Below, piece after piece: positions 23,385 to 33,634 of a DNA stretch of 43,024 bases; positions within the stretch are counted from its first letter, which is position 1; each line of letters opens with the position of its first letter. Below the pieces are notes generated by a model. The model was not told the DNA's origin and ran no database searches. It saw only the letters and a list, made by a program, of their open reading frames with translations. Both the position numbers and the translations under genes were made by a program. Origin of the DNA: Xenorhabdus mauleonii (GTDB lineage: Bacteria; Pseudomonadota; Gammaproteobacteria; Enterobacterales; Enterobacteriaceae); assembly GCF_900113945.1 (NCBI RefSeq), contig NZ_FORG01000028.1:1-43024 (forward strand), written 5' to 3'.

Positions 23385-23991
23385 TTCTGTCACGGAAATC
23401 ATGGACGCACTGGATAGCTACAGTGAACTGATTACGCCGTGGGCGCAGCGGGTAGCACAGCGGTTTGCCCTTGATATCAATCGCCACAACGAAAAACAGT
23501 GGCGGACACGTAGCCAGCAAATCAGCCAGGAATTGCGTCATCTGGTGGATAACGCCCCTGTCGGTCAGGTGATGCGTTCCATCATTGAAGAGCAGGTCAA
23601 ATACATCAAGTCACTGCCCTTGGAAGCCGCTGACAGGGTTTATGACATCCATAACAAAGCGATAGAAGCCGTTGTCACTGGCGGACGTCATGAGCAGTTC
23701 GCGCAAGAAATTGCCCGAACCGGTGAGGTGGCATTGTCACGAGCAAAACGGATTGCCCGAACCGAAGTGGGCAGGGCAGAAGTGGCGCTGACACAGGCAC
23801 GGGCACTATCAGTGGGTTCTACCGGCTACATCTGGCGTACCGCGCATGACGGTGATGTGAGGGACTCCCATCAACATATGGAAGGGCAATTTGTTGAATG
23901 GGCCAAGCCGCCCACCCTAGACGGTTTAACCGGCCATGCGGGCACACTGCCTAATTGTCGTTGCTACTGCGAAGTTGTCATACCGGAATAA
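23239..23991 (+). CDS. Minor head protein, Mu gpF / SPP1 gp7 family
   Basis: 250 residues. C-terminal domain RTAHDGDVRDSHQHMEGQFV with GHAGTLPNCRCYCEVVIPE is the phage_Mu_F signature. The upstream part is helical. It starts within the portal gene behind GAGGAT, a common head-operon arrangement. It is thought to act in head assembly or DNA ejection. The large overlap in another frame is unusual in length but both frames look genuine. Confidence 0.88.
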   Translation: MRKPKSRRDSASKTLSRSRQPENQYRTSLRAIAQAVGEIVSGSYDGSNDSVTEIMDALDSYSELITPWAQRVAQRFALDINRHNEKQWRTRSQQISQELRHLVDNAPVGQVMRSIIEEQVKYIKSLPLEAADRVYDIHNKAIEAVVTGGRHEQFAQEIARTGEVALSRAKRIARTEVGRAEVALTQARALSVGSTGYIWRTAHDGDVRDSHQHMEGQFVEWAKPPTLDGLTGHAGTLPNCRCYCEVVIPE

Positions 23992-23997
23992 TTAATT

Positions 23998-25230
23998 ATG
24001 AAATATTTCTTTACTACACGGCTGGGTAACACGCGTTACCAATTGGCCGACGGCTCCCTATTGTGTAAAGACGTCCCCATTGCCCGAACAGGCACACAAC
24101 TTTATGCCGATTTTGAGTTGCCAACCCTTGAGCCGGATGACGATGGGGAAATTGTTGTAGAACGTTCGCCCGAAGAAGTCTTTAGTGAAGCCACACTAGC
24201 TTCATTCGAGGGAATGACGATCACGATAAAACATCCCGAAGATGCTCGGGGCAATGTGATGTTTGTTGACCCGGATAACTGGCGGGATTTGGCGCATGGG
24301 CATGTTCAAAATGTTCGTCGTGGTGAGGGGGAACAATCCGATCTGATGTTGGCGGATTTGATTATCAAGGATACGGAAGCAATAGAAGCCATTGATACGG
24401 GTTTTGATGAAGTGTCCTGTGGATATGATGCCGAATATCGACAAACAGCCGAAGGTAAAGCCGAACAATATCAAATTACAGGTAATCATGTGGCGCTGGT
24501 TCAAGATGCCCGCGCCGGTTCACGTTGTTCAATTGGAGATAGTATGTCTAATACAGCACAAAAATGGTTTAGCCGCCTGAAACGAGCGGTGAAAACCAAA
24601 GACTCCGCCGCGATGGAAGAAGTGCTAAACAATGCACCTGAATCCCTGACCGGTGATGAAGGCACGGGGGAATTGCCTAAAGCGATTAACATCAATATCA
24701 GCCCTCAACAACCCCTCCCGAAAGAAGATCCGGAGATGAAAACAGGTGATGAACAAATCCCGGAATGGGCCAATGCGATACTCGCCCGATTGGATGCGTT
24801 GGAAGGGAAATCGGGCACGGGCGATAACGGCACAGACCCCAAAGACCCCAAAGACCCCAAAGACCCGGAAAAAACAGGGGATGATGACGAAAAGGATGAG
24901 AAGGAAGAAAACATCACCGGTGACTCCGCGTATAAAGCGGAATTGATTGTACCGGGTATTGACTTGTCTACACCGTCTAAATTGACCACGTTTAAACGTC
25001 AGGTTTTGGTCAGCGCAGATCAGGCGATGGTACGAAATATCGTAGGCGATGCTGAAATTAAAAAATTGCCTAAGCGTGTGGTTGATATGGCTTTTAATGC
25101 CGTGGCTGAACTGGCGAAAGGTCGTAATACCCAAGCAACGGGCGATTCATCCCGCAATAAACCTTCTGGCAATCACATTGCCGATCTGAACAAAGCCAAC
25201 GCCGAATTCTGGGCAAACAGGAGTAAATAA
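23998..25230 (+). CDS. DUF2213 prohead protease / scaffold
   Basis: 410 residues. Residues 1-180 are the DUF2213 domain (KDVPIARTGTQLYADFELPT, FEGMTITIKHPEDARGNVMF, GFDEVSCGYDAEY, ITGNHVALVQDARAGSRCSI), a putative prohead protease. The C-terminal part looks like scaffold: coiled and charged, with a DPK repeat near 281-291 encoded by a GACCCCAAA nonanucleotide repeat at about 24836-24862. It probably guides shell assembly and then cleaves itself. Confidence 0.88.
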   Translation: MKYFFTTRLGNTRYQLADGSLLCKDVPIARTGTQLYADFELPTLEPDDDGEIVVERSPEEVFSEATLASFEGMTITIKHPEDARGNVMFVDPDNWRDLAHGHVQNVRRGEGEQSDLMLADLIIKDTEAIEAIDTGFDEVSCGYDAEYRQTAEGKAEQYQITGNHVALVQDARAGSRCSIGDSMSNTAQKWFSRLKRAVKTKDSAAMEEVLNNAPESLTGDEGTGELPKAININISPQQPLPKEDPEMKTGDEQIPEWANAILARLDALEGKSGTGDNGTDPKDPKDPKDPEKTGDDDEKDEKEENITGDSAYKAELIVPGIDLSTPSKLTTFKRQVLVSADQAMVRNIVGDAEIKKLPKRVVDMAFNAVAELAKGRNTQATGDSSRNKPSGNHIADLNKANAEFWANRSK

Positions 25231-25234
25231 CATC

Positions 25235-25726
25235 ATGACAGTGTATTTAAAGCGGATGCCGCTGGGCATTGCCGGGGCTATCTCACGCCTACAGGATATG
25301 ACCGTCGAACCCGTTGTACTGAAATCGGCGAATCTGTTTCCGGCTTATGGGCTGGTGGGTAAATACGAAGGCGACTATTTCGTACCGCTGGCAGAAGGTG
25401 ATACGGCAGACAAGATCCAGGGGATTTATGTTCGTCCCTATCCCACAACCAGTATGCCGGACAAGGCTTACATTATCGGCATAAACAACAATTACACGGG
25501 CGATAACCTGAAACGCGGGTACATGACCGTGAAATTGGATGGCGACGCATCCAGCATCAAAAAAGGGGCACCCGTTTATGTGCGGACAGGCAAAGCCACC
25601 AAGGAAAGCCCATTAGGGAGTTTCTTGAATACAGAAATACCGGGTGAAACGGTACTGCTTCCACTGGCTCAGTTTACGGGCGCAGGTGATGCCGATGGCA
25701 ACGTTGAAATTTCTTACAAGATTTAA
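25235..25726 (+). CDS. Structural cement protein (gp24-like)
   Basis: 163 residues. PLGIAGAISRLQDMTVEPVV, SANLFPAYGLVGKYEGDYFV, GYMTVKLDGDASSIKKGAPV and a beta-rich composition match the cement family found between the DUF2213 and DUF2184 genes in many myoviruses. It should decorate and stabilise the expanded capsid. Five bases separate it from the protease gene. Confidence 0.85.
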   Translation: MTVYLKRMPLGIAGAISRLQDMTVEPVVLKSANLFPAYGLVGKYEGDYFVPLAEGDTADKIQGIYVRPYPTTSMPDKAYIIGINNNYTGDNLKRGYMTVKLDGDASSIKKGAPVYVRTGKATKESPLGSFLNTEIPGETVLLPLAQFTGAGDADGNVEISYKI

Positions 25727-25735
25727 GGGAAAAAC

Positions 25736-26674
25736 ATGCTTACTTTTGATCAACGCACCATAGATAACAGCGGTACGTTTCTGATTGGGGAACTGGAGCG
25801 CTTAGACCTGACTCTCAATCTACCTTTGGCGCAATACACTTACAGCCGTGATATCCAGTTTCGTGAAGATGTGACCATTGCCGATGAGATGGCAACCTGG
25901 ACGAATACACAATTTGCCGCTGCTGGCTCCGCTAATCCGAACGGTAAAAACTGGATCAGTGGAAATGCAACGGCATTGGCCGGGGTCAGCGTGAACATTG
26001 AACGTGACGGCCATCCATTGACGTTATGGGGGATGGAACTCGGTTGGACAGTAGTCGAACTGGCTGCGGCGCAACAGGTTGGACGTCCAATCGATTCCCA
26101 AAAACATGACGGCATGATGCTGAAATGGAACATGGACACCGACGAGCAGGTTTACATGGGGGATGAGGGGCTGGGCTTACAAGGTCTTCTGAACCAAAAA
26201 AAGGTTAACTTCAGCAATGCCCGTAAACCGTGGGCGCAGTCTACACCGGATGAAATCCGCGAAAGTATTAACCAGATACTGAGCGATGCGTGGGCACACT
26301 CCGGCTACACGATGGTGCCGACTGACCTGTTGATCCCGCCTGAACAGTTCGCTTTGTTGTCGTCCATTATTGTTTCTTCGGCGGGTAATCAGTCGTTGTT
26401 AACGTATCTGAAAAACAACACCATTGCTTATCACCAGAATGGCATTCCGTTGGATATCCGTGCGGTGAAGTGGGCGAAAGGGGTGGGTGTAGCAGGCAAA
26501 GATAGAGCCATTGCCTACACCAATGATAAAAAATTCGTTCGTTTCCCACTGGTGCCGTTGCAAAGCATCCCGATCCAGTATCGCAGTCTGTATCAGATGG
26601 TGACTTACTACGGCAAGTTGGGTGCGGTTGAACTGGTCTACCGTGAAACACTGAACTATATGGACGGTATCTAA
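25736..26674 (+). CDS. Major capsid protein (DUF2184)
   Basis: 312 residues. The DUF2184 signature is seen in LTLNLPLAQYTYSRDIQFRE, NIERDGHPLTLWGMELGWTV, KHDGMMLKWNMDTDEQVYMG and PTDLLIPPEQFALLSS. This family has the HK97 fold. It forms the shell with the cement protein encoded just upstream. GGGAAAAAC precedes the ATG. Confidence 0.93.
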   Translation: MLTFDQRTIDNSGTFLIGELERLDLTLNLPLAQYTYSRDIQFREDVTIADEMATWTNTQFAAAGSANPNGKNWISGNATALAGVSVNIERDGHPLTLWGMELGWTVVELAAAQQVGRPIDSQKHDGMMLKWNMDTDEQVYMGDEGLGLQGLLNQKKVNFSNARKPWAQSTPDEIRESINQILSDAWAHSGYTMVPTDLLIPPEQFALLSSIIVSSAGNQSLLTYLKNNTIAYHQNGIPLDIRAVKWAKGVGVAGKDRAIAYTNDKKFVRFPLVPLQSIPIQYRSLYQMVTYYGKLGAVELVYRETLNYMDGI

Positions 26675-27043
26675 ATGAAGATCAGGGTACATGCAGCATT
26701 TCGATTTACCCATGATAACGGTGAATCCGAAGTTTTTGATATCGGTGTTCATGATGTCAGTGAAGCTATTGCACAACATTGGTTCGTACAGGCTCATGCG
26801 GAAGCCCTTGATGCCGTGAAGGAAACGACATCGGCAGATTATGACGCCGAACTGACTGAACTTCGCACATCCATAGCTGGACTGACTGGGCAATTGGCAG
26901 AGCGCGATAAGCAGATTGCCGAATTGAAACAGCAACTGGAAGAGCGCGACACCCAAATTGGAGAATTGCTGGTACAGAGCGATCATCAAACAGGGGAAAA
27001 TCCGCCTGCCAACGGGGGTAAAAATGGGGGCAACAAGAAATAG
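26675..27043 (+). CDS. STY1053-family phage protein
   Basis: 122 residues. [40 protein letters not shown] is the STY1053 pattern. Residues 50-100 are a coiled coil ([20 protein letters not shown]) and the tail is Gly/Asn-rich. It starts immediately after the capsid stop and overlaps the next gene by 20 bases. Exact role unknown; position suggests head completion. Confidence 0.8.
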   Translation: MKIRVHAAFRFTHDNGESEVFDIGVHDVSEAIAQHWFVQAHAEALDAVKETTSADYDAELTELRTSIAGLTGQLAERDKQIAELKQQLEERDTQIGELLVQSDHQTGENPPANGGKNGGNKK

Positions 27044-27434
27044 GCAACTCCCTACCGTCGCCCAGTTCCGCACCGACTTTCCTCAGTTCTCTGATAATCA
27101 AAAATTCCCCGATGCTCAAATACAGTTCCGGTTAAATCTGGCTGATAAGCAGTTGGACGAAAACCGGCTGGGGGACATGTTTGTTTATCTGGTGGAGCTT
27201 ATGGTTGCCCACTACATGGCGCTATGGGCAGTGGATAGTCGGTCAATGGCAATAGGCGGTGCTGGGGGCACTAATAGCGGTGTTGTGTCATCCAAATCGG
27301 TAGATAAGGTCAGTGTCAGCTATGACACCGGCGCGACGCTTAATCCGAATGCGGGATTTTGGAACAACACCCGCTACGGCTCCGAATTTTACGAACTGTT
27401 GATGCTGTTCGGCGCGGGAGGTATTCAGTTATGA
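27024..27434 (+). CDS. Head-tail connector protein (DUF4054)
   Basis: 136 residues from ATG 27024 (GGGGG just upstream). [20 protein letters not shown] with [29 protein letters not shown] and the C-terminal [18 protein letters not shown] are DUF4054 features, similar to gp6-type adaptors. The upstream in-frame codons (from 26958) overlap the previous gene and lack a ribosome-binding site, so were dropped. Confidence 0.85.
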   Translation: MGATRNRQLPTVAQFRTDFPQFSDNQKFPDAQIQFRLNLADKQLDENRLGDMFVYLVELMVAHYMALWAVDSRSMAIGGAGGTNSGVVSSKSVDKVSVSYDTGATLNPNAGFWNNTRYGSEFYELLMLFGAGGIQL

Positions 27435-27973
27435 AAAGTGGACTTACTATCAAAGTGGATAAGGCCAATGCCATATTAAAGGCACTGAAAACCTTGGGTA
27501 ATCGGGATGTTTTGGTGGGGGTTCCTGCCGAGAACAGTAGTCGCGATGATGTGCCGTTCGGCAATGCCGGTATCGGTTATATCAATGAGTTTGGCTCACC
27601 TGCACAGAACATTCCGGCACGCCCCCATCTTCGCCCTGGTATTCGCGCCGTGGAAGAACGAACCACGGAGCAATTGAAAATCGCGGCAAACGCAGTGCTG
27701 GACGGTAAGCAGGACAAGGCTGAAAAAGCGCTGAACAAAGCGGGAATAATCGCCGTGAATGGTGTGAAAAACTTCATGACCACACACGATTTTGAACCGC
27801 TCGCCGATCCCACCGTTGCGGCGCGTGCCAGACGGGGGCGTAAAGGCGCGAAAGCTGAAATGGAAAACAGAAATGCAGGAATTACACCAAATAACGCTAA
27901 TGCCCGACCGCTTATTGATACCGGTGCTTACCGTCGTTCCATTACCTATGTTGTACGAAATAAGGGGGAATGA
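27431..27973 (+). CDS. Head-tail joining / neck protein (gp10-like)
   Basis: 180 residues from ATG 27431, which overlaps the connector stop (ATGA). [50 protein letters not shown] and the final [19 protein letters not shown] are typical of HK97 gp10/tail-completion proteins. Earlier codons of the frame are not used. It joins the head to the contractile tail. Confidence 0.85.
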   Translation: MKSGLTIKVDKANAILKALKTLGNRDVLVGVPAENSSRDDVPFGNAGIGYINEFGSPAQNIPARPHLRPGIRAVEERTTEQLKIAANAVLDGKQDKAEKALNKAGIIAVNGVKNFMTTHDFEPLADPTVAARARRGRKGAKAEMENRNAGITPNNANARPLIDTGAYRRSITYVVRNKGE

Positions 27974-28353
27974 TGCCCTTTTTAGATGTAACAGAGGTTC
28001 TTTTTGATCCTGATTTTTGCGACCCCTCCTTGACCTACAAACGCCGCCAGTCTGTGATTGATGCCGATGGTTTCCCCAGTACACGGGAAACTGTCTTCCA
28101 TTTTTCAGGTGTGGTCACGGTAGACCGATCGGTTGAGGCCCAGATACGGATGTCAGGCCAGACAGTGACAGGCAATATTCTGATTGTCACCACGGAGCGA
28201 TTGACGGCGGGAGAAACTGGCAGAATCGGGGATATTGTGACTTACCAGAACCGTGAATATTTGGTGAAATCGGTTGATCCCTACACCGCTTATGGAGCCG
28301 GCTTTGTACAGGCACATTGTGAACTGATGCCATTTGATGGCGGTTCACCATGA
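27970..28353 (+). CDS. Head-tail adaptor-like protein
   Basis: 127 residues (126 if the second ATG at 27973 is used). It begins with AAGGGGG close by and overlaps the preceding stop. VLFDPDFCDPSLTYKRRQSV, IGDIVTYQNREYLVKSVDPY has the beta-barrel pattern of stopper/adaptor proteins. Position between gp10-like and neck terminator genes supports this. No strong family name from sequence alone. Confidence 0.72.
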   Translation: MMPFLDVTEVLFDPDFCDPSLTYKRRQSVIDADGFPSTRETVFHFSGVVTVDRSVEAQIRMSGQTVTGNILIVTTERLTAGETGRIGDIVTYQNREYLVKSVDPYTAYGAGFVQAHCELMPFDGGSP

Positions 28354-28889
28354 ACACCTCAGAACAGGCCTGTTGGCTGATACCGGATAGTGAACCTGTC
28401 TACGATGAGGCGTTGGAGCGGTTACTCAGCCAATGGCTGAGGGGGATATCAGGATTACCCAACGGAATGATACGCCCACGCTGGACATCTGTTCCGGCTG
28501 CGCAGCCTCCGGCCGATACTGACTGGTGTGGCTTTGGCGTAACGGAAATCCCTGCGGATGATCACCCCGCGTTTGCCAACCAGACGGATGAACACGGCGA
28601 ACTCTGGCGGCATGAAGATTTTGAGTGTTCGGCCTCGTTTTATGGCCCTCGCAGCCAAGGGTATGCCAGCCGTTTTCGTGATGGTCTCGGCACCAGTCAG
28701 AACAACGCTGAACTTAACCAGCTTGGGTTGTCAGTCGTCAAACATTCTCGGATCACGTCTTTTCCTGAACTCATTAATAACCAGTGGGTACGCCGCTATG
28801 ACATCACAGTCACACTGCGGCGCAAAGTGATTCGTCGGTACAGCATTAAATCACTGACGAGCGCACCGGTTAAATTTTTTGGAGATTAA
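28350..28889 (+). CDS. Neck terminator protein (gp12-like / LIC_12616 family)
   Basis: 179 residues. Contains [54 protein letters not shown] and [17 protein letters not shown], matching the phage neck terminator family. It caps the tail tube at the head side. It overlaps the adaptor stop (ATGA) and ends five bases before the sheath gene. Confidence 0.82.
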   Translation: MNTSEQACWLIPDSEPVYDEALERLLSQWLRGISGLPNGMIRPRWTSVPAAQPPADTDWCGFGVTEIPADDHPAFANQTDEHGELWRHEDFECSASFYGPRSQGYASRFRDGLGTSQNNAELNQLGLSVVKHSRITSFPELINNQWVRRYDITVTLRRKVIRRYSIKSLTSAPVKFFGD

Positions 28890-28894
28890 ACCCT

Positions 28895-30361
28895 ATGCAG
28901 GGCTTACCTATTACGAGCATTGTTAACGTCAAGGTTAACATGGCACCGCGCGCGGCTGCGTCCAGAAACTTTGGTTCGTTGCTGATAGTGGGTGCCAGTA
29001 ATGTTATCAACACACACGAACGGCTGCGTTACTACACGGATATTGAAGGTGTAGGTGCCGATTTCGGCATGGATACCCCCGAATATCAGGCTGCTGCGCT
29101 CTACTATTCACAATCCCCTCAGCCTATTGATCTGTATATCGGACGCTGGGCAAAAGAGCAGGTATCAGCCTCTCTGCGTGGAGCGGTGCTGTCTAGGTCT
29201 GAACAGGCAATAAACCGCTTTACAGCCATTACTGACGGCTCTTTTAAATCGGTTATCGACGGTAAAGAGGCCACGATCACGGGTATCGATTTCAGCAAAG
29301 AAACGAACCTGAACGGTGTTGCCGAGCGAGTGGCTGAAAAGCTGAAAAACGTCTCTGTGCTCTGGGATAGCATTTCTTCCCGCTTCACCGTCTCACTGCA
29401 AGCATCGGGGAAATTAGGCTATATCACCCGTACTGACAATGGCACTTACATCGGTGATACGCTGAAATTGGATGAGGTATCCGGTGCAACGGTGATAGAC
29501 CCAACACAACCTGAAACCATTGCCGAGGCGGTGGCGACTCTGGGGGAAATATCAGGCGCATGGTATGGCTTGGTTATCGCAGATAATACGCTGTCTGACC
29601 GTGATGTATTGAGTGTCTCACGGTATATCGAGTCAGCTTCTGTTTCCCGTATTTATGGGCACACGGTCATCAAAACGGATGTATTGGATCCTGATGTTGT
29701 CACAGATATTGGCTCACAACTTAAAGGCGCATTTATCGGCCGTACACTCTGGCAATATGCCGCACAACCTTATGCCGTGGCTTCGTTATTTGGCCGCATG
29801 TTCACGGTGAATTTTCAGGGCAATAACACCACTATCACCCTGAAATTCAAACAAGAACCTTCAATCAGCGCGGAATTCCTGACAGCAACACAGGCGAACG
29901 CGTTGAAAGCAAAGTCCGGTAACGTCTTTGTTCACTACAACAACGACACGGCCATTATTCAAGAAGGTGTAATGGCAAACGGTACATTCATTGACGAGCG
30001 CCACGGGCTGGATTGGTTACAGAATTATGTCCAGACCAATCTTTATAACCTGATGTACACCTCGACAACCAAGATCCCCCAGACCGATGAAGGGGTTACT
30101 CAGTTGCTGGCAAACGTTGAGCAATCACTGGCTCAAGGTGTCACTAATGGGCTGATAGCACCGGGTGTTTGGGGTGGTGATGCATTCGGGGCCTTGAATC
30201 GGGGCGATATGCTCACTAAAGGTTACTACACCTACGCACAACCTATCGCCGAGCAGGTACAGGCTGAACGTGAGAAACGTAAAGCACCGGTTATCCAATG
30301 TGCTATCAAACTCGCGGGTGCCGTGCATTTCGCCGATGTCATTATTAACGTAAACAGGTAA
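28895..30361 (+). CDS. Contractile tail sheath protein (DUF3383)
   Basis: 488 residues. N-terminus [40 protein letters not shown] and C-terminus [20 protein letters not shown] are DUF3383 features; the C-terminal portion is the conserved sheath core. Its presence defines the virion as a contractile-tail (myo) type. It is followed directly by the tube gene, the usual order. Confidence 0.93.
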   Translation: MQGLPITSIVNVKVNMAPRAAASRNFGSLLIVGASNVINTHERLRYYTDIEGVGADFGMDTPEYQAAALYYSQSPQPIDLYIGRWAKEQVSASLRGAVLSRSEQAINRFTAITDGSFKSVIDGKEATITGIDFSKETNLNGVAERVAEKLKNVSVLWDSISSRFTVSLQASGKLGYITRTDNGTYIGDTLKLDEVSGATVIDPTQPETIAEAVATLGEISGAWYGLVIADNTLSDRDVLSVSRYIESASVSRIYGHTVIKTDVLDPDVVTDIGSQLKGAFIGRTLWQYAAQPYAVASLFGRMFTVNFQGNNTTITLKFKQEPSISAEFLTATQANALKAKSGNVFVHYNNDTAIIQEGVMANGTFIDERHGLDWLQNYVQTNLYNLMYTSTTKIPQTDEGVTQLLANVEQSLAQGVTNGLIAPGVWGGDAFGALNRGDMLTKGYYTYAQPIAEQVQAEREKRKAPVIQCAIKLAGAVHFADVIINVNR

Positions 30362-30365
30362 TCAC

Positions 30366-30806
30366 ATGGCTACATATTCGTTTATGGACGTATCCGGTAC
30401 GATAACGGGTGTCGGTGGGCATGTCGATTTGGCTAATGGCGCAGCGACCTCGGAAGAGGGCATAACCATTGCGATGGTGGAATCCAAAAATACCATGACC
30501 ATTGGAGCCGATGGTGAAGTTATGCACTCATTGAGCGCAGGCAAGGGCGGCACAATTACCGTGACATTGCTTAAAACCTCACCCGCCAATGCCAAGTTGA
30601 TGCTGATGTACAACGCACAACAGTTTTCTTCATCAACTTGGGGAAACAACGTCATTCTGATCCGTAACCGTGTATCGGGTGATGCTACGGCAGCGCGCTC
30701 AGTCGCGTTCAACAAAATACCGGATCTTTCCAACGCTAAAGTCGGCAATACCGTCGCATGGGTATTCGACTGCGGCAAAATCGACACAGTATTAGGCACA
30801 TTCTGA
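30366..30806 (+). CDS. Tail tube protein (DUF3277)
   Basis: 146 residues. MATYSFMDVSGTITGVGGHV, EEGITIAMVESKNTMTIGAD and SLSAGKGGTITVTLLKTSPA are the DUF3277 signature. It forms the inner tube around the tape measure and within the sheath. Four bases after the sheath gene. Confidence 0.92.
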   Translation: MATYSFMDVSGTITGVGGHVDLANGAATSEEGITIAMVESKNTMTIGADGEVMHSLSAGKGGTITVTLLKTSPANAKLMLMYNAQQFSSSTWGNNVILIRNRVSGDATAARSVAFNKIPDLSNAKVGNTVAWVFDCGKIDTVLGTF

Positions 30807-30817
30807 CAGGGGATAAT

Positions 30818-31261
30818 ATGGAATTTGAAATTGAGGGTAAAAAATATCGTGCGGGTAAGCTGAACGCATTTCAGCAACAGGATTTAGCGGTTGCATTAGT
30901 GCCCGTTATTCCCGCTTTGAAACCTATTTGGGATAGCTTAAAAATCAATGTCGTTGGTGAAGATGGTAAGCCGGCTTTTATGCAAGAGGCTATAGTAGAT
31001 TTCCTTGTGCCACTGGCGGACGCCATCCGTTCACTGGGGAAAGAAAATCGCTACGAGATTAACGATATCTGTTTGTCGGTTGTCAGCCGTGAATCAGGTG
31101 GTGTCTGGAGCAATATTTACATTAACCAGCAACTGATGTTCGACGACATCAATGGGCTGGATTTATTAAAAATTGTCGGCCATGTGGTTAAGGGAGCATT
31201 AGGTAATTTTTTTCCCGCACTGCCAGAGAGCGACGAGCCAGACCCACTCAACCCAGTCTAA
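30818..31261 (+). CDS. Tail assembly chaperone (zero-frame product)
   Basis: 147 residues from ATG 30818, with AGGGGAT six bases upstream; earlier in-frame codons overlap the tube gene and are not favoured. MEFEIEGKKYRAGKLNAFQQ and the helical remainder resemble phage TAC proteins. A T_TTT_TTT slippery site at 31207-31213 near its end can shift ribosomes to the -1 frame and make the longer G-T-like product. The position before the tape measure gene fits. Confidence 0.85.
   Translation: MEFEIEGKKYRAGKLNAFQQQDLAVALVPVIPALKPIWDSLKINVVGEDGKPAFMQEAIVDFLVPLADAIRSLGKENRYEINDICLSVVSRESGGVWSNIYINQQLMFDDINGLDLLKIVGHVVKGALGNFFPALPESDEPDPLNPV
31207..31213 (+). promoter_or_regulatory. -1 programmed ribosomal frameshift slippery site
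   Basis: Seven T residues placed exactly as T TTT TTT relative to the chaperone frame (the classic X XXY YYZ heptamer). The -1 frame is open from here for 77 codons and enters protein-like sequence (PNGRDYLMRPVLEGMCKYES). Tail chaperone frameshifts at this location are conserved in many tailed phages. Confidence 0.82.
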
Positions 31262-31446
31262 CCCTAGAAACGCTTCCTAATGGGCGCGATTACCTGATGC
31301 GCCCCGTTCTTGAAGGTATGTGTAAGTATGAGTCATTAGAGAATGGCGTTATCGATCTGGCCGGTATCGCCCTGATGAATGACGCACTGGACGTCAAAGC
31401 TGAGAACGAAGCATTAATCAAACGGTGGCACGATGAGCAACACTAA
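31213..31446 (+). CDS. Tail assembly chaperone, -1 frameshift extension
   Basis: About 77 residues added after slippage, including LETLPNGRDYLMRPVLEGMC, ENGVIDLAGIALMNDALDVK and ending LIKRWHDEQH. No independent start with a Shine-Dalgarno is evident before the conserved part. The fusion would be about 209 residues. The extension overlaps the tape-measure start by 14 bases. In lambda the equivalent T domain recruits the tail tube protein to the tape measure. Confidence 0.8.
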   Translation, partial: SRTARERRARPTQPSLTLETLPNGRDYLMRPVLEGMCKYESLENGVIDLAGIALMNDALDVKAENEALIKRWHDEQH

Positions 31447-33634
31447 CGCAGAAACTATCCGCGATTTTCTAATCTCGCTGGGGTTTGATATTAAGGAAAG
31501 TGACGAGAAAAAATTTAGTGCAGTGGTATCGGGTGTCACTGCCAATGTGCTGAAACTGGGTGCTGTGGTAGAAGGTGCAGCACTGGCCGTTGTCGGTTTT
31601 ACGGTACAGGCAGCCAGCGGATTGGACAGGCTCTACTGGCAGGCACAACGCACAGGTGGTACAGCCGAGCAGATCAAATCATTGGGCTATGCGGTGAGTC
31701 AGGCGGGCGGCACGGTTGAAGGGCTGAATTCCTCACTGGAAGGTGTGGCAAAGTTCTTACGCAATACCCCCGGAGGTGAAGGCTTTCTGCGTAACATGGG
31801 CATTCAGACCCGTGATGCCAACGGCAAGCTCAGAGATACGGCTTCACTCGTTGCGCTGGTGGGCGAACGGTTGTCAGCACTGCCACAATACCGAGCAAAT
31901 CAGTATGCCAGTATCCTCGGTATTGATGAAAATACACTGATGGCAATGCGCCGAGGTATTGGTGGTTATGCCTCAGATTACCATCGGATAGCCAAAACAC
32001 TCGGTTATAACCCGACAACAGCAGCCAAGCACGCCAATGCGTTTATGACCCAAATGACTCAGCTTAAGCTGGTGGCGGGTTCAGTAAAAGAGAAAATCGG
32101 CGGTGAACTTGCCCGAATACTGACACCCAGTGTCGAGAAGTTCACAAAACTTATCCTTGATAACTGGCCGACGATTGAAAAGGTCATTATGTCGGTGGTA
32201 GATGCAATTCTTGCAATGTCCGAAATACTCGGTCAATTGGTTTTTCGTGGGGCTAAAGGCATTCAGGATTTGATTGGTTGGTGGAAACGCTTAGATGATG
32301 AAAGCCAGAATTTAATTAAAATGTTCGGCCTCGTTGCTGGGGCATGGATTGCGTTAAATTCAAAATTTATAAAATCACCTATTGGCATCATTACTGCTTT
32401 ATTGGCAGCACTCTTCTTGCTCTATGACGATTACCAAGGTTGGAAAGAAGGTAAAAATAGCTTTATCGATTGGGGTAAATGGGAAGGAACGATTAAAAAA
32501 ATAAAAACGGAAATTACTGAACTGACAACGGGGTTCAAAGAGCTTGGAAAGGAAATATCGGAATTATTGGGAATTGACCCCAAAACATGGTCGCTGAAAT
32601 TCGAGTTTGAAGATTTGACCAAGCATCTTGGTGAGTTCAGCGAAATGCTCTCACATCTTGTCGCTGCCTTAAACCATCTCAACGATGGAAACTTTAGCTT
32701 AGCTTGGGATGAACTCAAACAAGCATGGAACGGTAACGAAAAGAATAAGAAAGATGCCATGCCGGGGGTTAGTGCGGCAGCGGAAGGCCACCGTGAAACA
32801 TTTTTAAATAGTTTGCCCGACTGGTATATCGATGCAAATAATTGGCTAAATGGACTCTTAGGGTTAGACCCATACATACCAGCTAAGTCGAAGGCATTAG
32901 GAAATCCAGTTGCTGAAGTTAACGAGAAGCAAGCACGAGGAGTTCGTAACAATAATCCCTTAAACATAGACTACGCCGGTCAGAAAGGCGCAGTACTTGA
33001 AAACCACTCAACCCCCCGATTTGCTAAATTTAATACCGCATATGAGGGGTTAGCTAAAACTGCATGGCAATTACGACGATATTTCAACGGGAAGACCACT
33101 GGGAAGTTACTGCAAACAGTTGAGGATATCATATCTACATGGGCTCCGGCTGGTGGTAAGGATAAAAATAACACTGAGGCTTACATCCAACGAGTATCGA
33201 AAATGATGGGTGTAGGTAGAAGCGATCGCTTAGATTTAAATAACAACAACATCATGTATGCTTTGATGCGTGCAATGAGCATGGTTGAAAGTAAAGCCTT
33301 TCCTTATGATAAACAGTTGGTCATGGCAGCTATCAGCGGTGTTCCGGCTTCTACAAAGGCATTGGCTAAAAACAGTAGCTTTAACTTTGATCCAAAGATG
33401 TTTGAAAATGCTCAGACGAATATCAATAACATGATGCGTCAATCAACACCGTACACCCCAGAACTATTACGGGCAGCGTCTAGCGGAGCAAATAGCCAAA
33501 CCATGATAGAACAAAACCTCACGATCAATGTAACCGGGGTAGAGTCTCCACATGAAGCGGCGGCGCTGACAGGTGAAGCCGTGCAGCGTAACAATGCAAT
33601 TTTGGTGAGAAGTCTGCAAACTAAGGTGAGCTAA
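31433..33634 (+). CDS. Tape measure protein with C-terminal lytic-type domain
   Basis: 733 residues. N-terminal half is Ala/Gly-rich helices (LGAVVEGAALAVVGFTVQAA), with membrane-like helices near 245-275 and 320-345 (SPIGIITALLAALFLLYDDY). Residues about 500-590 hold RGVRNNNPLNIDYAG, a motif seen in phage structural lysozyme/transglycosylase-like domains, which could open peptidoglycan during infection. Length sets the tail length. It is more AT-rich over residues 320-520 than elsewhere, which may mark a mosaic joint. Confidence 0.88.
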   Translation: MSNTNAETIRDFLISLGFDIKESDEKKFSAVVSGVTANVLKLGAVVEGAALAVVGFTVQAASGLDRLYWQAQRTGGTAEQIKSLGYAVSQAGGTVEGLNSSLEGVAKFLRNTPGGEGFLRNMGIQTRDANGKLRDTASLVALVGERLSALPQYRANQYASILGIDENTLMAMRRGIGGYASDYHRIAKTLGYNPTTAAKHANAFMTQMTQLKLVAGSVKEKIGGELARILTPSVEKFTKLILDNWPTIEKVIMSVVDAILAMSEILGQLVFRGAKGIQDLIGWWKRLDDESQNLIKMFGLVAGAWIALNSKFIKSPIGIITALLAALFLLYDDYQGWKEGKNSFIDWGKWEGTIKKIKTEITELTTGFKELGKEISELLGIDPKTWSLKFEFEDLTKHLGEFSEMLSHLVAALNHLNDGNFSLAWDELKQAWNGNEKNKKDAMPGVSAAAEGHRETFLNSLPDWYIDANNWLNGLLGLDPYIPAKSKALGNPVAEVNEKQARGVRNNNPLNIDYAGQKGAVLENHSTPRFAKFNTAYEGLAKTAWQLRRYFNGKTTGKLLQTVEDIISTWAPAGGKDKNNTEAYIQRVSKMMGVGRSDRLDLNNNNIMYALMRAMSMVESKAFPYDKQLVMAAISGVPASTKALAKNSSFNFDPKMFENAQTNINNMMRQSTPYTPELLRAASSGANSQTMIEQNLTINVTGVESPHEAAALTGEAVQRNNAILVRSLQTKVS

